DNA from: Ixodes scapularis
Taxonomy: Eukaryota; Arthropoda; Arachnida; Ixodida; Ixodidae
NCBI RefSeq assembly: GCF_016920785.2
Contig: NW_024609835.1
Location: 174,774,995-174,838,994 of the forward strand
DNA: 64,000 nt
Reading direction: 5' to 3'
The notes under the pieces: generated by a model
What the model saw: the letters and a program-made list of their open reading frames with translations, nothing else
Told to the model about the DNA's origin: nothing
Database searches by the model: none
Shown here: piece after piece, positions 1 to 10,835 of the stretch
Position numbering within the stretch: position 1 is the stretch's first letter
Layout: the number at the start of each line of letters is the position of its first letter
Made by a program: the position numbers and the translations under genes

Positions 1-905
1 CTTGTACGTTAGACAACTAGTTTCACGTTTCTGTTTTCTGCGTGATCAGAACCACCCGTTTCTGCGCACTGTTATCCAGATGAAACTAGCTAATTCCCTG
101 CCCGCCATGTTAGTTACCAGTGATTGTGGTAAACCTCTGAGTCTGGTCGGATTTTTGAAAGAAGTGAAGGATGCTGCTTTATTTTTACAATCGCGATTTT
201 CTCTGGAATACCTTAACAGCGTCAAAAAAAAAAAAAAAAGAAGTCAAGGGATTTAGTTGGAATTCTTTTTCCCACGCCCCTGTATCGCTCAGTTTATAGC
301 CATTGTCCGGGACAAGATGTGTTGTGTCGCGTCAAAAAGATGGCCGTCCCGCCCGTTGTCAAATCATTTTTCTTTAAACTTCATAGCGGTACATTGCCTG
401 TCAAACCATGGTTGGAGGAAAAGGGTCTTTTCGTTCCTTGGTCGATTGATTGTCTCCTGTGCAAGACGCCAGAAACAATAGAGCACATTTTCATTTATTG
501 TTGGGACGCGGTCTTCTTTTGGGACATACTTCAGAGAACGTTGAAAAAGGACTTGGTTATAACGCATGAAACAATTCGTTTCCTTCCAGTCGATAAAGGG
601 GACACAGTCCCCTATGATACGTTTATAGTCCTGGGTCTGTTTAGTCTATGGAAAACCCGAATGGAACTGCGTCATGCAGACCTGCACGTTAAACAGGCAC
701 GTTTTCATTTTATTGATGTGGTAACTCAGGTCCAGTCTGTGTACTGCAGGACTTCTGACACAGCGCCTGACTGGGCACACTTGTTTGAATTGTGTAAAAA
801 TATGAAAAACTTTTAGTTAGCCCATGAGTTTTTGGGCGGTTTGTATGAATATTGACATGTCTTTAATATGCTGCACATTGTGTCCAATAAAGAAAGAAAA
901 AAAAG
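1..905 (+). mobile_element. 3' end of a non-LTR retrotransposon (LINE, L1/Tx1-like)
   Basis: This is the C-terminal part of a LINE ORF2 plus its short 3' UTR; the rest lies left of the window. Frame 2-239 is followed by frame 241-816, with the shift exactly at an A16 run (224-239), probably homopolymer slippage. The segment at 451-510 encodes a zinc knuckle of spacing C-x2-C-x7-H-x4-C followed by an FW pair, the usual signature of the reverse-transcriptase-associated zinc domain at the end of LINE ORF2. The ORF ends at 816; a 3' UTR runs to an AATAAAG plus A-rich tail near 887-905. The clade is a guess from the wording of the C-terminal domain. Confidence 0.8.
2..816 (+). pseudogene. LINE ORF2 C-terminal fragment with zinc knuckle, frameshifted
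   Basis: In a complete element this region follows the RT domain and binds nucleic acid during target-primed reverse transcription. Visible parts are about 79 residues before the A16 slip and 192 residues after it. The second part carries the C-x2-C-x7-H-x4-C motif and a W/K-rich tail. The 5' two thirds (endonuclease, RT) are outside the window, so activity cannot be judged. The one frameshift sits in a homopolymer and could also be a sequencing error. Confidence 0.75.
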
Positions 906-985
906 CATAGGGGTTGTGGTGTCCGATTTGTACCCAAGTGGTCGCGGGTTCGATCCGCGGTGGTCCTGCTTTTTTTTTTTTCTTT
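906..985 (+). repeat. tRNA-like SINE fragment
   Basis: The bases around 943-958 match a tRNA T-arm and Pol III B box (GGTTCGATCC between complementary GCGG/CCGC arms), followed by a long T run from 970 that could terminate Pol III. The 5' half does not fold into a tRNA acceptor or D arm, so I read it as a decayed tRNA-derived SINE directly behind the LINE tail, not a tRNA gene. Confidence 0.4.
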
Positions 986-1744
986 TTTTCTCGAACATTT
1001 TGTTTTATTGAGGCATTTGGCGATATTTATGAGTGCGTATAGCATTACCCTTATATAAATGCTGCCCTTGTTGATGAAATTCCCTTGGCAGTGGCAGCCA
1101 GACGTCATCTGATGGACAATCAGATGTCGTCTGATGGTCCATCACGTTCCACAAGGCTGCTGACTGGCAGTCAGTGTCCCAAATTACGTATCTTGATGGA
1201 ATTTTCAATAGGGTAATAATAAAGTATTGACCAACCCTGAGGTTAGATGAAATAATTATTTAAGAAGAACAGAACAGCTAGGTTGTACCGGTGACTTGCA
1301 ATCAAGCCACGCTAAATGAAAAAAAAAATCGCAAAAAGGCGAGGACACGAGAGGATAACAAACAAACAAAACTAAATTTAATACTGGAGTAAACTCAGCC
1401 GCACATGGCAACCCCAACACTAACGGAAACATACTCCGAGCGCGAAGCTACGGATTTCATGCGAGCCAGAGATTAACGCACACAAGACTCGACACCCATA
1501 AAACGAAACCAAGAAAAACAGGGACGACAAACTCAACGCTGACCAAACACCACTAGTGTGTGTTTATGTCCACACCTACTCAGCGCGGTGTTTTGTAGAC
1601 TGAAGACTAAAAGTTTAGAAAACGCAACAATTAAATTTAATGGAAATTACCGTCAGAAGTAATTAATTGTATTAGGAAATTACACTCTTAAACTAATTTC
1701 ATCACTCATTACTACAAAATACTTATATAACTTCATCACACTAG
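986..1744. other. no recognisable gene or repeat
   Basis: AT-rich sequence with only short open frames. I see no motif, hairpin or repeat I can name. Confidence 0.5.
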
Positions 1745-2143
1745 TGCTAAAACCACTGATCTCTGTGACGATTACTGGAACGCGCATCCCCGCTCCGCGA
1801 GTGCAACCACCGGACGGCCATCTTGCATGCAGAAAAATGTCGTTTTGCTAGCGTTGCAATGGCAGGCCTGAGCGTTCTGAAGACACGTTTTATACTCGGT
1901 CGTCGTCATTCGCCGAATAAACTTTTTAAAACCCTGTGTAAGCCGTGATACTTGCCGTTGAAAACACGTGGAAATTTTTACGAAAGCGCACTGCCGCAGG
2001 AAAAAGGCACAACTCGTCGAAAGCAAGTTTCGCCGCCGGTCTCGCGGCGTGTTCCTTGGCACGCCGAAGTGCTGTGTCTGTGTGCCTTTGCACGCTTGGG
2101 TACCAATCAAGAATCGACGTCGTGTGGATGTGTTTTGCGAGTG
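1745..2143 (-). repeat. dispersed repeat A, copy 1
   Basis: Read on the minus strand this stretch aligns along its length with 8940-9345: shared blocks include the GCGTGCCAAGGAA block, the TGCCTTTTTCCTGCGG block, the GACGACGA block and the end GGATCAGTGG. It has no convincing ORF of its own; the frames on both strands are by-products. The class is unknown. Confidence 0.6.
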
Positions 2144-2356
2144 CAACCCTACCGAAAGAAAAAAGGATAACTTTTCGCTAATTGGATTACGGAACTGGAA
2201 ATCTGACTGGATTTCTTGCTGGAAACCTGAAATTCAGTTTGCAGCATTGTCTGCAAACTGGATTTCAGGTTTCTAGTGAGAAATCCTGTTAGATTTCCTG
2301 TTCCATAATCTAGTTAGCGAAACGTTATACTCGTTTCTTTTTTTTCGGTAGGGTTA
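2144..2356. mobile_element. foldback MITE, about 213 bp
   Basis: The whole unit is a long imperfect inverted repeat. The left end AACCCTACCGAAAGAAAAAA is answered by TTTTTTTTCGGTAGGGTT at the right end, and the arms stay complementary to a centre near 2245. It sits between copy 1 (1745-2143) and copy 2 (2357-2560) of repeat A. No clear target duplication is visible. Confidence 0.7.
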
Positions 2357-2560
2357 GTGTGCGTGAAGCCGTATGTAAATGTGCATATCGTCGAAAGCAA
2401 GGGTCGCTGGTCTCGCGGTGTGATCGAAGCTTCCTTGGCACGCCAAAGTGCTGCACCTTTGTGCCTTCGCACGCTTGGATATCGGTCAAGAATCGACGCC
2501 GCGTTAAAGTTTTGAAGGTGTGTCGCGCGTAGGATGTCTTTAGATCATACATAAATCGGC
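2357..2560 (-). repeat. dispersed repeat A, copy 2 (partial)
   Basis: The minus strand shares the block with the cysteine-free AAGCGTGCGAAGGC...GCGTGCCAAGGAAG order seen in copies 1 and 3 and the AATCGACG block of copy 1. It is truncated on both sides, on the left by the foldback MITE. Confidence 0.5.
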
Positions 2561-2666
2561 CACGGAGTTCTGGATCGTCCAGCTGTTCCGGTGAGTTGCT
2601 ATCAATAAAGGGGGGGGGGGGGGCATTTGTACGTCCTCCATATGCGCTATTAACCATGCCTATGTT

Positions 2667-3488
2667 TAGGGTGACCACCCGTCCCGCGACTCGCGGGTCT
2701 GTCCCGCATTGAGGGCTTGTGTCCCGCGTCCCGCAAGAAATTCCCAAATCTTCAAAATGTCCCGCATTTCACATTTTCGTAACATTCACTGCGCAAATTA
2801 TGGCGCTTCCGAACAACGGGCAACGGGGAAACGCGGAGGTCGCTGATAAATGTGTGAATCTCGATGGTGTGTCATTTTCTTGCCAAACACTGCGGGAAGC
2901 AACCGCCGTTCTTGCAGGAGACTGACGCATATGCGTCGTTGTGCCTCTCCCCTTGATGGCAAAATATTGCAAGCGAAAATTGCTCGCCAAAAGCTGAAAA
3001 ATAAACTATTGTAATTAGTTGCAAATTATTCTGTATCATGCAAAAGGGTTGTTGTGGAAAGCTTTTTTTCTTTTTAGTGAAGACGGCCACAACAAGGCAA
3101 GAATCCTGCAACTCACAACGGTAAAAAAAAGATAAGGTTTTATTTTTGTGTAGGAGCATGTTAATTTATTAGAGTAAGTATCGACAGGAAACAATAAGCT
3201 GCAAAATATTTGCTGCTTTTTCTTTCCTTTTGATGCATTGAGATCTGGTGCAGTCGATCTTTATGTTTTCGACTTAAATACTTTTAATAAAATATTTACC
3301 ATTACAAATAAACAAAAATATATAACTGTGAGTTAAACTTATCTTAGTTTAATTGCTGCGTACAATTTTCAGGTGTATAATAGGCTTTCGGACAGCACAG
3401 GATTTCGGGGTGTGCGCGTTGGTGAATTTCTTTTAATTCTTGAGTCGTGAAAATACCGTCCTTCTCTTACTCCGCCCCCCCTACCCCT

Positions 3489-3520
<32 letters not shown>

Positions 3521-3564
3521 TTCAGGGTGTCCCGCATTCCACCGGCAGGAAGGTGGTCACCCTA
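2667..3564. mobile_element. non-autonomous hAT-type DNA transposon, complete
   Basis: The terminal inverted repeats are TAGGGTGACCACC and GGTGGTCACCCTA, and the element is flanked by a perfect 8-bp duplication CCTATGTT (2659-2666 and 3565-3572). An 8-bp duplication and TAGGG/CAGGG ends are typical of the hAT superfamily. The 898-bp body has no transposase ORF. It contains a C30 run (3490-3519). A truncated relative lies at 51384-51806. Confidence 0.85.
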
Positions 3565-3572
3565 CCTATGTT

Positions 3573-4021
3573 TCAAATATACTCTAATAGATCATATGGG
3601 AGCACAAATAGAGCAACGCTGTGGAGCAATTAAGAGGGTTTTCGAATGCAATAGTACAAGACGGCGAGAATGAAAATCTTTGAAGCGCGGCCCATATGGT
3701 CGTGTGCAATCTGTTGACCAATTACAATTAGGCGAGCCGCGCTCAAACGTCAAGTACAATTAAGTAGGTTGATAATGAGCCAGCACTGATCAGTGATGAG
3801 GAGCTGTTGTGCGCGGTATTCTGTAAATCGTCTAACGACGAAAAAAAGACGTACCCTCACCCCCCTCTTCCGACGCTACTGGACGCTGGATCAAGCTCGT
3901 TTCTGGACCGCGAGTGCCGCCAGTTACAAATACAGTTGTCAGAGTAAAGTAAGACGCTGATCCAGTTGCACATACGGCTTCACGCACATTGCACTCGCGA
4001 AACACATCCACACGGCATCAA
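3573..4021. other. no recognisable gene or repeat
   Basis: I see no supported coding sequence or named repeat between the hAT element and the satellite-carrying repeat. Confidence 0.5.
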
Positions 4022-4549
4022 TTTTAGAGCGCAGCTTTTAGGCGCCCGTTTTCGGCTTGAGCGGCGACGCCGTCGGCGTAACCGCGCGTTGCATTATCGG
4101 ACGTGTCCCATAATGACGTCAAGAGGGCAAAATTTTCCCGCTAAGTTTAGAAGAAAAAATTACCGCTAAATATAGCAGAAAAATTTCCCCGCTAAATTTA
4201 GTGGAAAAATTTACTGCTAAATTTAGCAGAAAAATTTTCCCACTAAATTTAGCGGAAAAATTAGCGATAAATTTACCAGAAAAATTTCCCCACTAAGTTT
4301 TGCGGAAAAATTTCCCCGCTGAATTTATCGAAAAAATTTCCCCGCTAAATTTAGCGAAACAATTTCCCCGCTAAATTTAGCCGGAAAAGCTTTAGCTGAA
4401 CAAAGTCCCCGCTAAATTTAGCCGAAAATTTAGCGAGCATTTCGCGCTAAATGCGAGGGGAGTAGAGCAGAGGAGGGGGGAGGGGAGGGGGAGGAGGGAC
4501 ATACCTTCACTTTCGTACCCTCCCCTTCTCCTCAAGAGCTGCGCTCTAA
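4022..4549 (+). repeat. satellite-carrying repeat B, copy 1, left part
   Basis: It opens with TTTTAGAGCGCAGC, then a GCCGTCGGCGTAACCGCG block, and closes with CAAGAGCTGCGCTCTAA, which is the inverse of the opening. Between them (about 4130-4440) lies a degenerate tandem array of ~25-bp units built on the palindrome CCGCTAAATTTAGCGG. Its right-hand tail is found 4.3 kb away at 8886-8938, because a LINE has inserted at 4549/4550. Confidence 0.75.
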
Positions 4550-4572
4550 GTGGGCGAGGCAGCTACGCAACG

Positions 4573-5587
4573 ATGTGGCAGCCATCTAATCCCGTGCTCT
4601 TCCTACTACAGGCTGGTAAACGGCGTTCTTATTCTGAATTTAAAAGCGATTATCGTTGCCTGGGAGAGCTGCCTCGCTCAGGTGCAGTGTCTTGTTGTGT
4701 GACTGACTGTTTTGATGCATTGCGCACGTTAATACTGATTCTGAGCGGCGATATAAAGCTTAATCCGGGACCTATGTCAGAGGCACAAGTCAAAGAGTTT
4801 AATGAAATGTTGAGGCTTCTGCAGGATGTTAACGAGCGGACTGTACGCTTTGAAACTGAGCAGGAAATGCTAATAAATTCGGTAAGTGAAATTAAGAAAA
4901 ACCACCAACTGATGGAAAATAGACTTACCTCGGTCGACAATAGGCTCACAAGCGTAGAGAAGGAGGCTGCAAAGTTTAACGAATGGCAGAAGCAACTACA
5001 TGCTGCACAGTGCATTGCTCATGACGCAAGGAAAGAGAATTCCCTCCTGAGTGAGCGTATGGACGAGATAGAGCTAGGACCGGTCTAGACGTGATAAGCT
5101 AATTTTCCACGGAATTGAGGACGTTCCGTCAGAAGCGTCAAGTCAGTCTGAGGAAACGGTTAGAGCGGTACTTTTGCGCGTAGTGAATATGCAGGTCACA
5201 GATGACGCCACAGATCGAGCGCACAGGATAGGCATGTTTTTGGGGAATAAGCGCCGGCCAATTATTGTAAAGTTTGCGAATTTGAAATCCAGAGAGAGCA
5301 TCTTGTCGCTGAGAACAAAGGCAAAGGGCAGTAGTGTTTCTATTAATAAAATTTTTCACCAGCAACCACGTCAGGCTCGAAAAAAATTAATCGAACTTGC
5401 GAAGGCATTAAATCCTGATATTAACTTTAGATTACAGTATAACAAGCTTCATTTTGATAAGAAGGTTTATGTTTACTGCTCCGAAACCGATAGTGTGCGC
5501 GAGCTCGGGGCTCTTTCTGAGATGAGTCTCGCCGATACAGCCACTGGCGCCCTTGCTGAGTCAGCGAGTGAACCCCTTTCGTCATAG
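4573..5587 (+). pseudogene. LINE ORF1 with N-terminal 2A-like motif
   Basis: The ORF1 protein of this LINE class binds RNA and chaperones the retrotransposition complex. Frame 4573-5088 begins with a Cys-rich stretch, then residues 57-67 read LSGDIKLNPGP, which resembles the ribosome-skipping 2A consensus D-x-E-x-N-P-G-P with Lys in place of Glu. A methionine follows directly. Residues 68-165 are heptad-rich and likely a coiled coil. A frameshift or stop near 5080-5090 breaks the frame; the second part (about 5090-5587) has a basic RNA-binding-like region (RAHRIG...RPIIVKF) typical of LINE ORF1 central domains. The stop is at 5585-5587. APE-type LINEs with 2A-like N termini are known from other animals; activity of this variant is not established. 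Confidence 0.7.
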
Positions 5588-5623
5588 CAACCGAGAAACG
5601 ATCATTGTCATTCTTCCGAAAAC

Positions 5624-8600
5624 ATGTCTATCTTTTTTACTAACATAAGGAGCGTGCTAAAAGAACGAGACGAGTTATGCGCTGTCCTTGACTCGTCATC
5701 GGCTGACGTTGTGGTACTTACCGAGACGTGGCTTTCCGCTACAATAAGGAACAGTGAAATATACGATTGTCGAAAGCGGTTTAGCGTGTATCGCTCCGAT
5801 AGGCAGTTTGGATCCGGAGGTGGTGTACTAATTGCAGTAGCTGACTATATTGTTTCCTATTGTGTGAACTTGGCGTTAAATGTGAAGTTTCTTTGCGTTT
5901 GTTTTGAGGTAAATTATAAAAAGTTATTCTTTGTATTTGTTATTGTCCGCTGAAGTGTACCTCTAGTTTTGTAAACGAACTTCATGATGCTATCAATATG
6001 GTTGTAAAGAGGTTTCTAAACAGTCCAATATTTCTTCTAGGTGATTTAAATTACCCAAACATATGTTGGTCGCACAGACACCGTTTCTTAATTTATTTTC
6101 GTCGGAGTGTTTTGATTTTTTGAACATGTGTTCCGATTTTAACTTATCGCAGTTAGTTACAGAACCCACGAGAATTGCAGCCACGTCAGCAAATATTCTT
6201 GACCTTGTTCTAGCCTCCACACCTGACCTTGTGTCCCTAATATCTCACCTACCAGGACTAAATGATTACTGCTCGTTACTTATCTCTCTAAGCATACCAA
6301 AGTGTAATAGTAGAAAAAAGATAAAACTTATTCTAGGCTACCAAAAAGCTAATTTCGACGCTATAAACGATGCCCTCAATCAGTTCGTAGATCAATATTT
6401 TGTTAACTTCTCCGAGCGTTCCGTTGAGCAGAACTAGCATATTTTTAAGGGTCAAGTCGCCGTTCTCACCGACAAGTATATTCCACTGCGATCTGTAACA
6501 TCTCACCCTCAATCAGGGTGTAAGATAGACAGGTGGGAAAACGGCCCATAGATTCCTACCGTAGCGCCGTGACCGGATTGTGTACTCGTCTGCTTGCAGG
6601 TACCCCCGATTTGCGACAGATGGCGCTGCGGCGAAAGGAAAAAAATTGGAATCGAATTTGCATGGAATTTTATGGGAGAGTGCGCAAAATAAACCGAGAG
6701 CACGACATTCCTTCACTGAAAATCCACGAGAAATCATCTCTGTCAATTTAGCCGGTCGCCACCGGTCGCCCACCCGGAGTGAGAGTTCACGGTGCTCCAC
6801 ATAGATGGCGCAACAGAAAAAGAGAAACCCGAGGGGGACACAATCCGGTCGCTCATTTGGCTCTCGTTTCCCCACCTGTCTATCTTACACCCTGCCCTCA
6901 ATCACCCTGGTATAACCCATCACTGAGAAGGCTATCGAACAAGAAAAATAGATTGTTTCGTGCTGCTAAATCTTCCACTACCTGTAATTGGTGGGAGTCT
7001 TGTCACAACTCCAAGGCAGTTTACAAAAATGCTATTCAAGATGCGAAATACGAGTATTTTAACGTTAAGCTACCGTCTATGTTAGCCACTAACCCAAAGC
7101 AGTTTTGGAATGTTGTTAGTAAAAAAGAAAAATTTGTAATTTCACTCAAGGCCGCGAACGCGGAGATATTATTTCTAGCGATGAATGTGCTCGCGTTTTG
7201 AATTGTGTTTTTATTAAGTCCTTTTAAACTGTTATCAACACGCCTACTTGCAGATTTGACACGAGTGATTTTTTGTCTATGGGGCCCATTTTTGTCAATC
7301 CTATGGGTATTGTTAAAATAATCGATAACTCAAAACTTTCTTCCCATGCTGGCACCGACAGCATTAACTCAAAGTTCCTCAAGAACACAAAAATGTAGTG
7401 CTCTTTGATATTATCTCAAAATTGTTTCCAGTCGCTTTCACTTGGAGAGTTGCCTGCTGATTGGAAGATAGGGAAGGTGGTGCCACTCTACAAAAGGGGT
7501 GATAAATATTGCCCAGATAACTATCGACCGATTTCGCTTACTAGCATTCCATGCAAGACACTAGAAAATATCATCTACTCACAACTAGTTAAATTTTTAG
7601 AATCTAACCTTTTCTTCAGCACCGCTCAGCATGGCTTTCGTAAGTCCTTCTCCTGTGAAACGCAACTCTTGTCATTCACCCATGATTTGCACCTAGCGCT
7701 TGGCCGAGGGTCCCAGGTAGACTGCAATTCTTTTTACTTTTCCAAAGCATTCGATAAAGTTTCACACAAGCTGCTGCTATTAAAACTTAAGTCTTAACAT
7801 TGACGCAAATGTTCTGTCCTGGATAACTTGTTTTCCCACTAATCGTTTCCAGTTTGTAACCGCTAACGATGAAACATCATCACTCGCCTCCGTCAATTTT
7901 GGAGTACCACAAGGTTTTGTATTAGGTCTGCTATTGTTCCTTACCTATATTAACGATTTGCCGAATTCGATACCTTCTTTAGTTGGTTTATTCGCTGATG
8001 ATTGTGTTATTTACAGAGAAATTGCTAACGCCTCGGGATGTACTGAATTTACAAGCTGACATTAACCATGTTTTAAAATGGTGTGAATTATGGGGGATGG
8101 AACTTAACACGACTAAATGCAAGGCCATGAGAGTATCACGTAAATGTATTGTTCCTTCTTCTTATTTTCTCGAAAATGTTCCCTTACTTTCTGTCTCTTC
8201 ATATAAATTCTTAGGTGTGTATATAACCTCAGATATTTCCGAGCAAATGCATGTTGAGTATGTTATTAATAACGCTAATTAAATGCTGGGTTATCTAAAA
8301 CGAGACTTTTTACCTGCATGCTCCTTCATCTCTGAAACTAACCCTGTAGAAAACGCGCGTATTCTCTAAATTACAATATGCTTCTTCTATCTGAGACCCC
8401 GCTCATTCCAAACTAACGCTCTGGAATCAGTTCAAAATCACTCTGCTCGTTTTATTCTTAATAACTTTCATCGCACCGCAAGCGTGACCTCCTGGAAAAC
8501 TGCCCTATTGTTGCCCAATGTCACTTTACGTCGCAAATTAGCTCGCTTATGTCTTTTTCATAAGATATACCATACAAACTCATTACTTCACAACCGACTG

Positions 8601-8801
8601 CTGAACCATCCGTCTTATATTTCGTCACGCATTGATCATATGAATAAAGTAGACATTCTAAAATGTAACACTAATGCACTCCGAGAGTCATTCATTCCGA
8701 AAACTTCAGTGGATTGGAACCACCTTCCCGCATCTATCGCAAATATTGTTCCTGACCATTTATTTAGAACTGCCATAAATAATCTATATTGCTCAGAGTG
8801 A
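5624..8801 (+). pseudogene. LINE ORF2: endonuclease and reverse transcriptase, broken
   Basis: The endonuclease part starts at 5624 (NIRSV, LTETWLS, later LLGDLNYP), which fits the APE-type nuclease that nicks target DNA. A stop at 5951 and a frameshift near 6070 interrupt it, and a 381-bp MITE splits it at 6514-6894. The RT part runs from about 6900: NYRPISLTS near 7520, QHGFRK near 7630, AFDKVSH near 7750 and the catalytic FADD at 7991-8002. The tail (about 8050-8801) has the FLGVYI and long C-terminal segments usual for CR1/L2 elements. At least five stops or shifts make it non-functional. The clade call rests on motif wording only. Confidence 0.8.
6514..6894 (+). mobile_element. hAT-type MITE C, copy 1 (381 bp)
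   Basis: Termini are CAGGGTGTAAGATAGACAGG and its inverse CCTGTCTATCTTACACCCTG. The flanking 8-bp duplication CCCTCAAT is perfect (6506-6513 and 6895-6902). The element has no transposase. It interrupts the endonuclease/RT linker of the LINE ORF2. Two more copies with their own perfect duplications are at 30002-30383 and 39785-40176. Confidence 0.9.
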
Positions 8802-8885
8802 GCTGCAAAGTGTACTTCTGCCTCTAACCCCCACTCCCCTCTGTAATGCCGATGGCCTTGAGGGTATTTTAAATAAATAAATAAA

Positions 8886-8938
8886 GAAATTCGGCATTAC
8901 AGAAAATTGTAAACGGCGTTCATTTTTTTTTTTTTTTT
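8886..8938 (+). repeat. satellite-carrying repeat B, copy 1, right tail
   Basis: The order AATTCGGCATTACAG, TTGTAAACGG, then TTCAT plus T run matches the right tails of the other three copies (near 22520, 26775 and 30495). Its separation from 4022-4549 defines the LINE insertion. Confidence 0.75.
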
Positions 8939-8939
8939 G

Positions 8940-9345
8940 ATCGGTATCTAAGCGTGCGAAGGCACAGAGACGCAGGATTTCGGCGTGCCAAGGAAGCTTT
9001 GATTGCGCCGCGAGACGTGTGAAACTTGCTTTCGACGAGTTGAGGCTTTTTCCTGCGGTACTGCGCTTTCGCAGAAATTTTCGCGTATTCTCAACGGCAA
9101 GTCTTACCGCTTACATCGGGTTTTAAAAAAAACGTCTTCGGCAAATGACGACAAACAAGTAGAAAACGTGCCTTTAGCACGCTGCCGCGTTCCTCTGCAA
9201 CGCTAGCAAAAAACAAAAAAAAAAAAAAAACAAAAAAAACATGCAAGATGGCCGTTCGGTGGCCGCACTCGCGCTGCAGCGAACAACCGGGGATGCGCGA
9301 TGCAGCAATTGTCATAGGGATCAGTGGCTATAACTGACATTTTTA
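8940..9345 (+). repeat. dispersed repeat A, copy 3
   Basis: This is the reverse-complement match of copy 1 at 1745-2143, ending in GGATCAGTGGC. An A-rich microsatellite interrupts it near 9208-9240. No ORF of note. Confidence 0.6.
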
Positions 9346-10350
9346 GCCAATACTATTGGTCGCTGACTATGACTAACTCCACATTGAAAGCACATGGCCA
9401 GTTCCGTCCCTAAACACCATTTCGCTTTGATCCTCGCCATACCAATGCCACGAAAGTATCAAGTGCCTCAGCGGCGTCATCGATTCCCGACGTCGTCATC
9501 GGATATAGGTGCGCTGGTTTTCGGTGGCGTCGTGGTTTCCGCTATACGGTTCCGGAAAGCCGTCTGCGGCCTTGACGACGAACCTTCTACGACATTCCCT
9601 GTAGTGTTTTTTTTTTCTCCTTTCGTCGATGTTATCACGCTGTGTATAGCTAATTTGTTAGGTTTCCGAGCTGCACCCAGGTAAGTCTTTAACGTCTCAA
9701 AGAGGAAAGAAAAGGGGGTAAAAACAAATGAAGAGATGACAAAATTCCGATCCGTCTTCGGCCGCCCACGCTTCCGGTAAATCGGAAGACGCAGCTGCGA
9801 TGAACGAGTCTCGGCGAACACTTCAAGGACAACGGCGCCCCCGAGATTTCATCAATGTCCTTAGGCGTTCTACGAATTTTTCCCCGATCCCACATGTCTG
9901 AAGAAAAATACCATAGACCTTTTCCAAAATCCAACCAATCAACATTGCCGGTCGCCACTTTTTGGCCAGGAAGCGTGTGGTTGTGTCCGAATCCTCGCCG
10001 AATGCTTACGTCATACTCGTTTTCTGATACGACCTGAGCCGAGTTTACAACGAACGCAAAACGGAACCTTCGTGTCCAATAAGAGATCATATGTACGTGC
10101 CCAAGCAATGGCGGAATCGAAGAATGGGCTCAAGACTACTAGATGATCCGCACTTTTGAAGAGGAATTGTATTGCGGCGTTCCCTACGGTTGCCACATAT
10201 CGTTTGGATCCGAAACGTCGCTCGGGACAACTTTCGCCGAGACGTATTGCCCCACGATCTTGTCCTTCGGATTATTTGTTATCGTTCCACTCGCGAAGAC
10301 AAACTTCTCTCTCTCCACGATGTTGAATTTGGACGGTTGCTGAGTCACAA
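9346..10350. other. unassigned; open frames not convincing
   Basis: Overlapping frames of 60-139 codons exist on both strands (the longest at 9689-10108 minus), but none shows a domain, splice-site pattern or repeated relative elsewhere in the window. I treat the stretch as non-coding or as an unidentified repeat. Confidence 0.4.
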
Positions 10351-10351
10351 G

Positions 10352-10522
<171 letters not shown>

Positions 10523-10582
10523 TAACGTAAACATTTTTTGGCAGATATTTGAATGGTTGAGAGAAACGATATTTTCACAGGT

Positions 10583-10696
10583 GTACTCCACCAAAGTCCT
10601 AAACGAGCGTCCTGAGGTGTTGGAACCCATTCCGTTTTTTCTTCAGGAATGATCCGAAATGTATAGGGACGCTTTTTTAGGGCTTTGGTGGAGTGG
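10583..10696. repeat. short foldback element (~114 bp)
   Basis: ACTCCACCAAAGTCCTAAA at the left is mirrored by TTTAGGGCTTTGGTGGAGT at the right, with GAGCGTCC/GGGACGC continuing inwards. No target duplication was identified. Confidence 0.6.
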
Positions 10697-10704
10697 GTTT
10701 GAGT

Positions 10705-10835
10705 CTGCATTTTCCTCTCCGTGATTGCTCAAGCCTCACCCCTGCCCGTTTCAATCTGGATGAGCAACGTACCGGCGTGCGGTCGTGTATCACTACTGCG
10801 TGGTTCACGTTAAAAACCATAGACTAGCGGTTATA
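10705..10835 (+). repeat. fragment of a repeat shared with 58540-58640
   Basis: The blocks GTTTCAATCT, CGTAC.GGC and GTATCACTACT occur in the same order and similar spacing at 58568-58622. It may be the 3' part of a SINE-like repeat. Confidence 0.4.

Larger units (their letters stand above)
4550..8885 (+). mobile_element. CR1/L2-like LINE, near full length, decayed
   Basis: This LINE has a 5' leader, an ORF1 with 2A-like motif, coiled coil and L1-ORF1-like domain, an ORF2 with endonuclease and RT, and a 3' end of tandem AAATA units (8869-8885). Its boundaries follow from the interrupted repeat B: the left part stops at GCTCTAA (4549) and the right part resumes at AATTCGGC (8888). Without the inserted MITE it is about 3.9 kb. 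Several stops and frameshifts show it is dead. Confidence 0.85.

Noticed and set aside
906..985. tRNA gene
   Set aside because: Only a T-arm-like and B-box-like part is present; there is no acceptor pairing or D arm.
9689..10108. 139-codon minus-strand frame as a gene
   Set aside because: Overlaps other open frames on both strands and shows no family signature.
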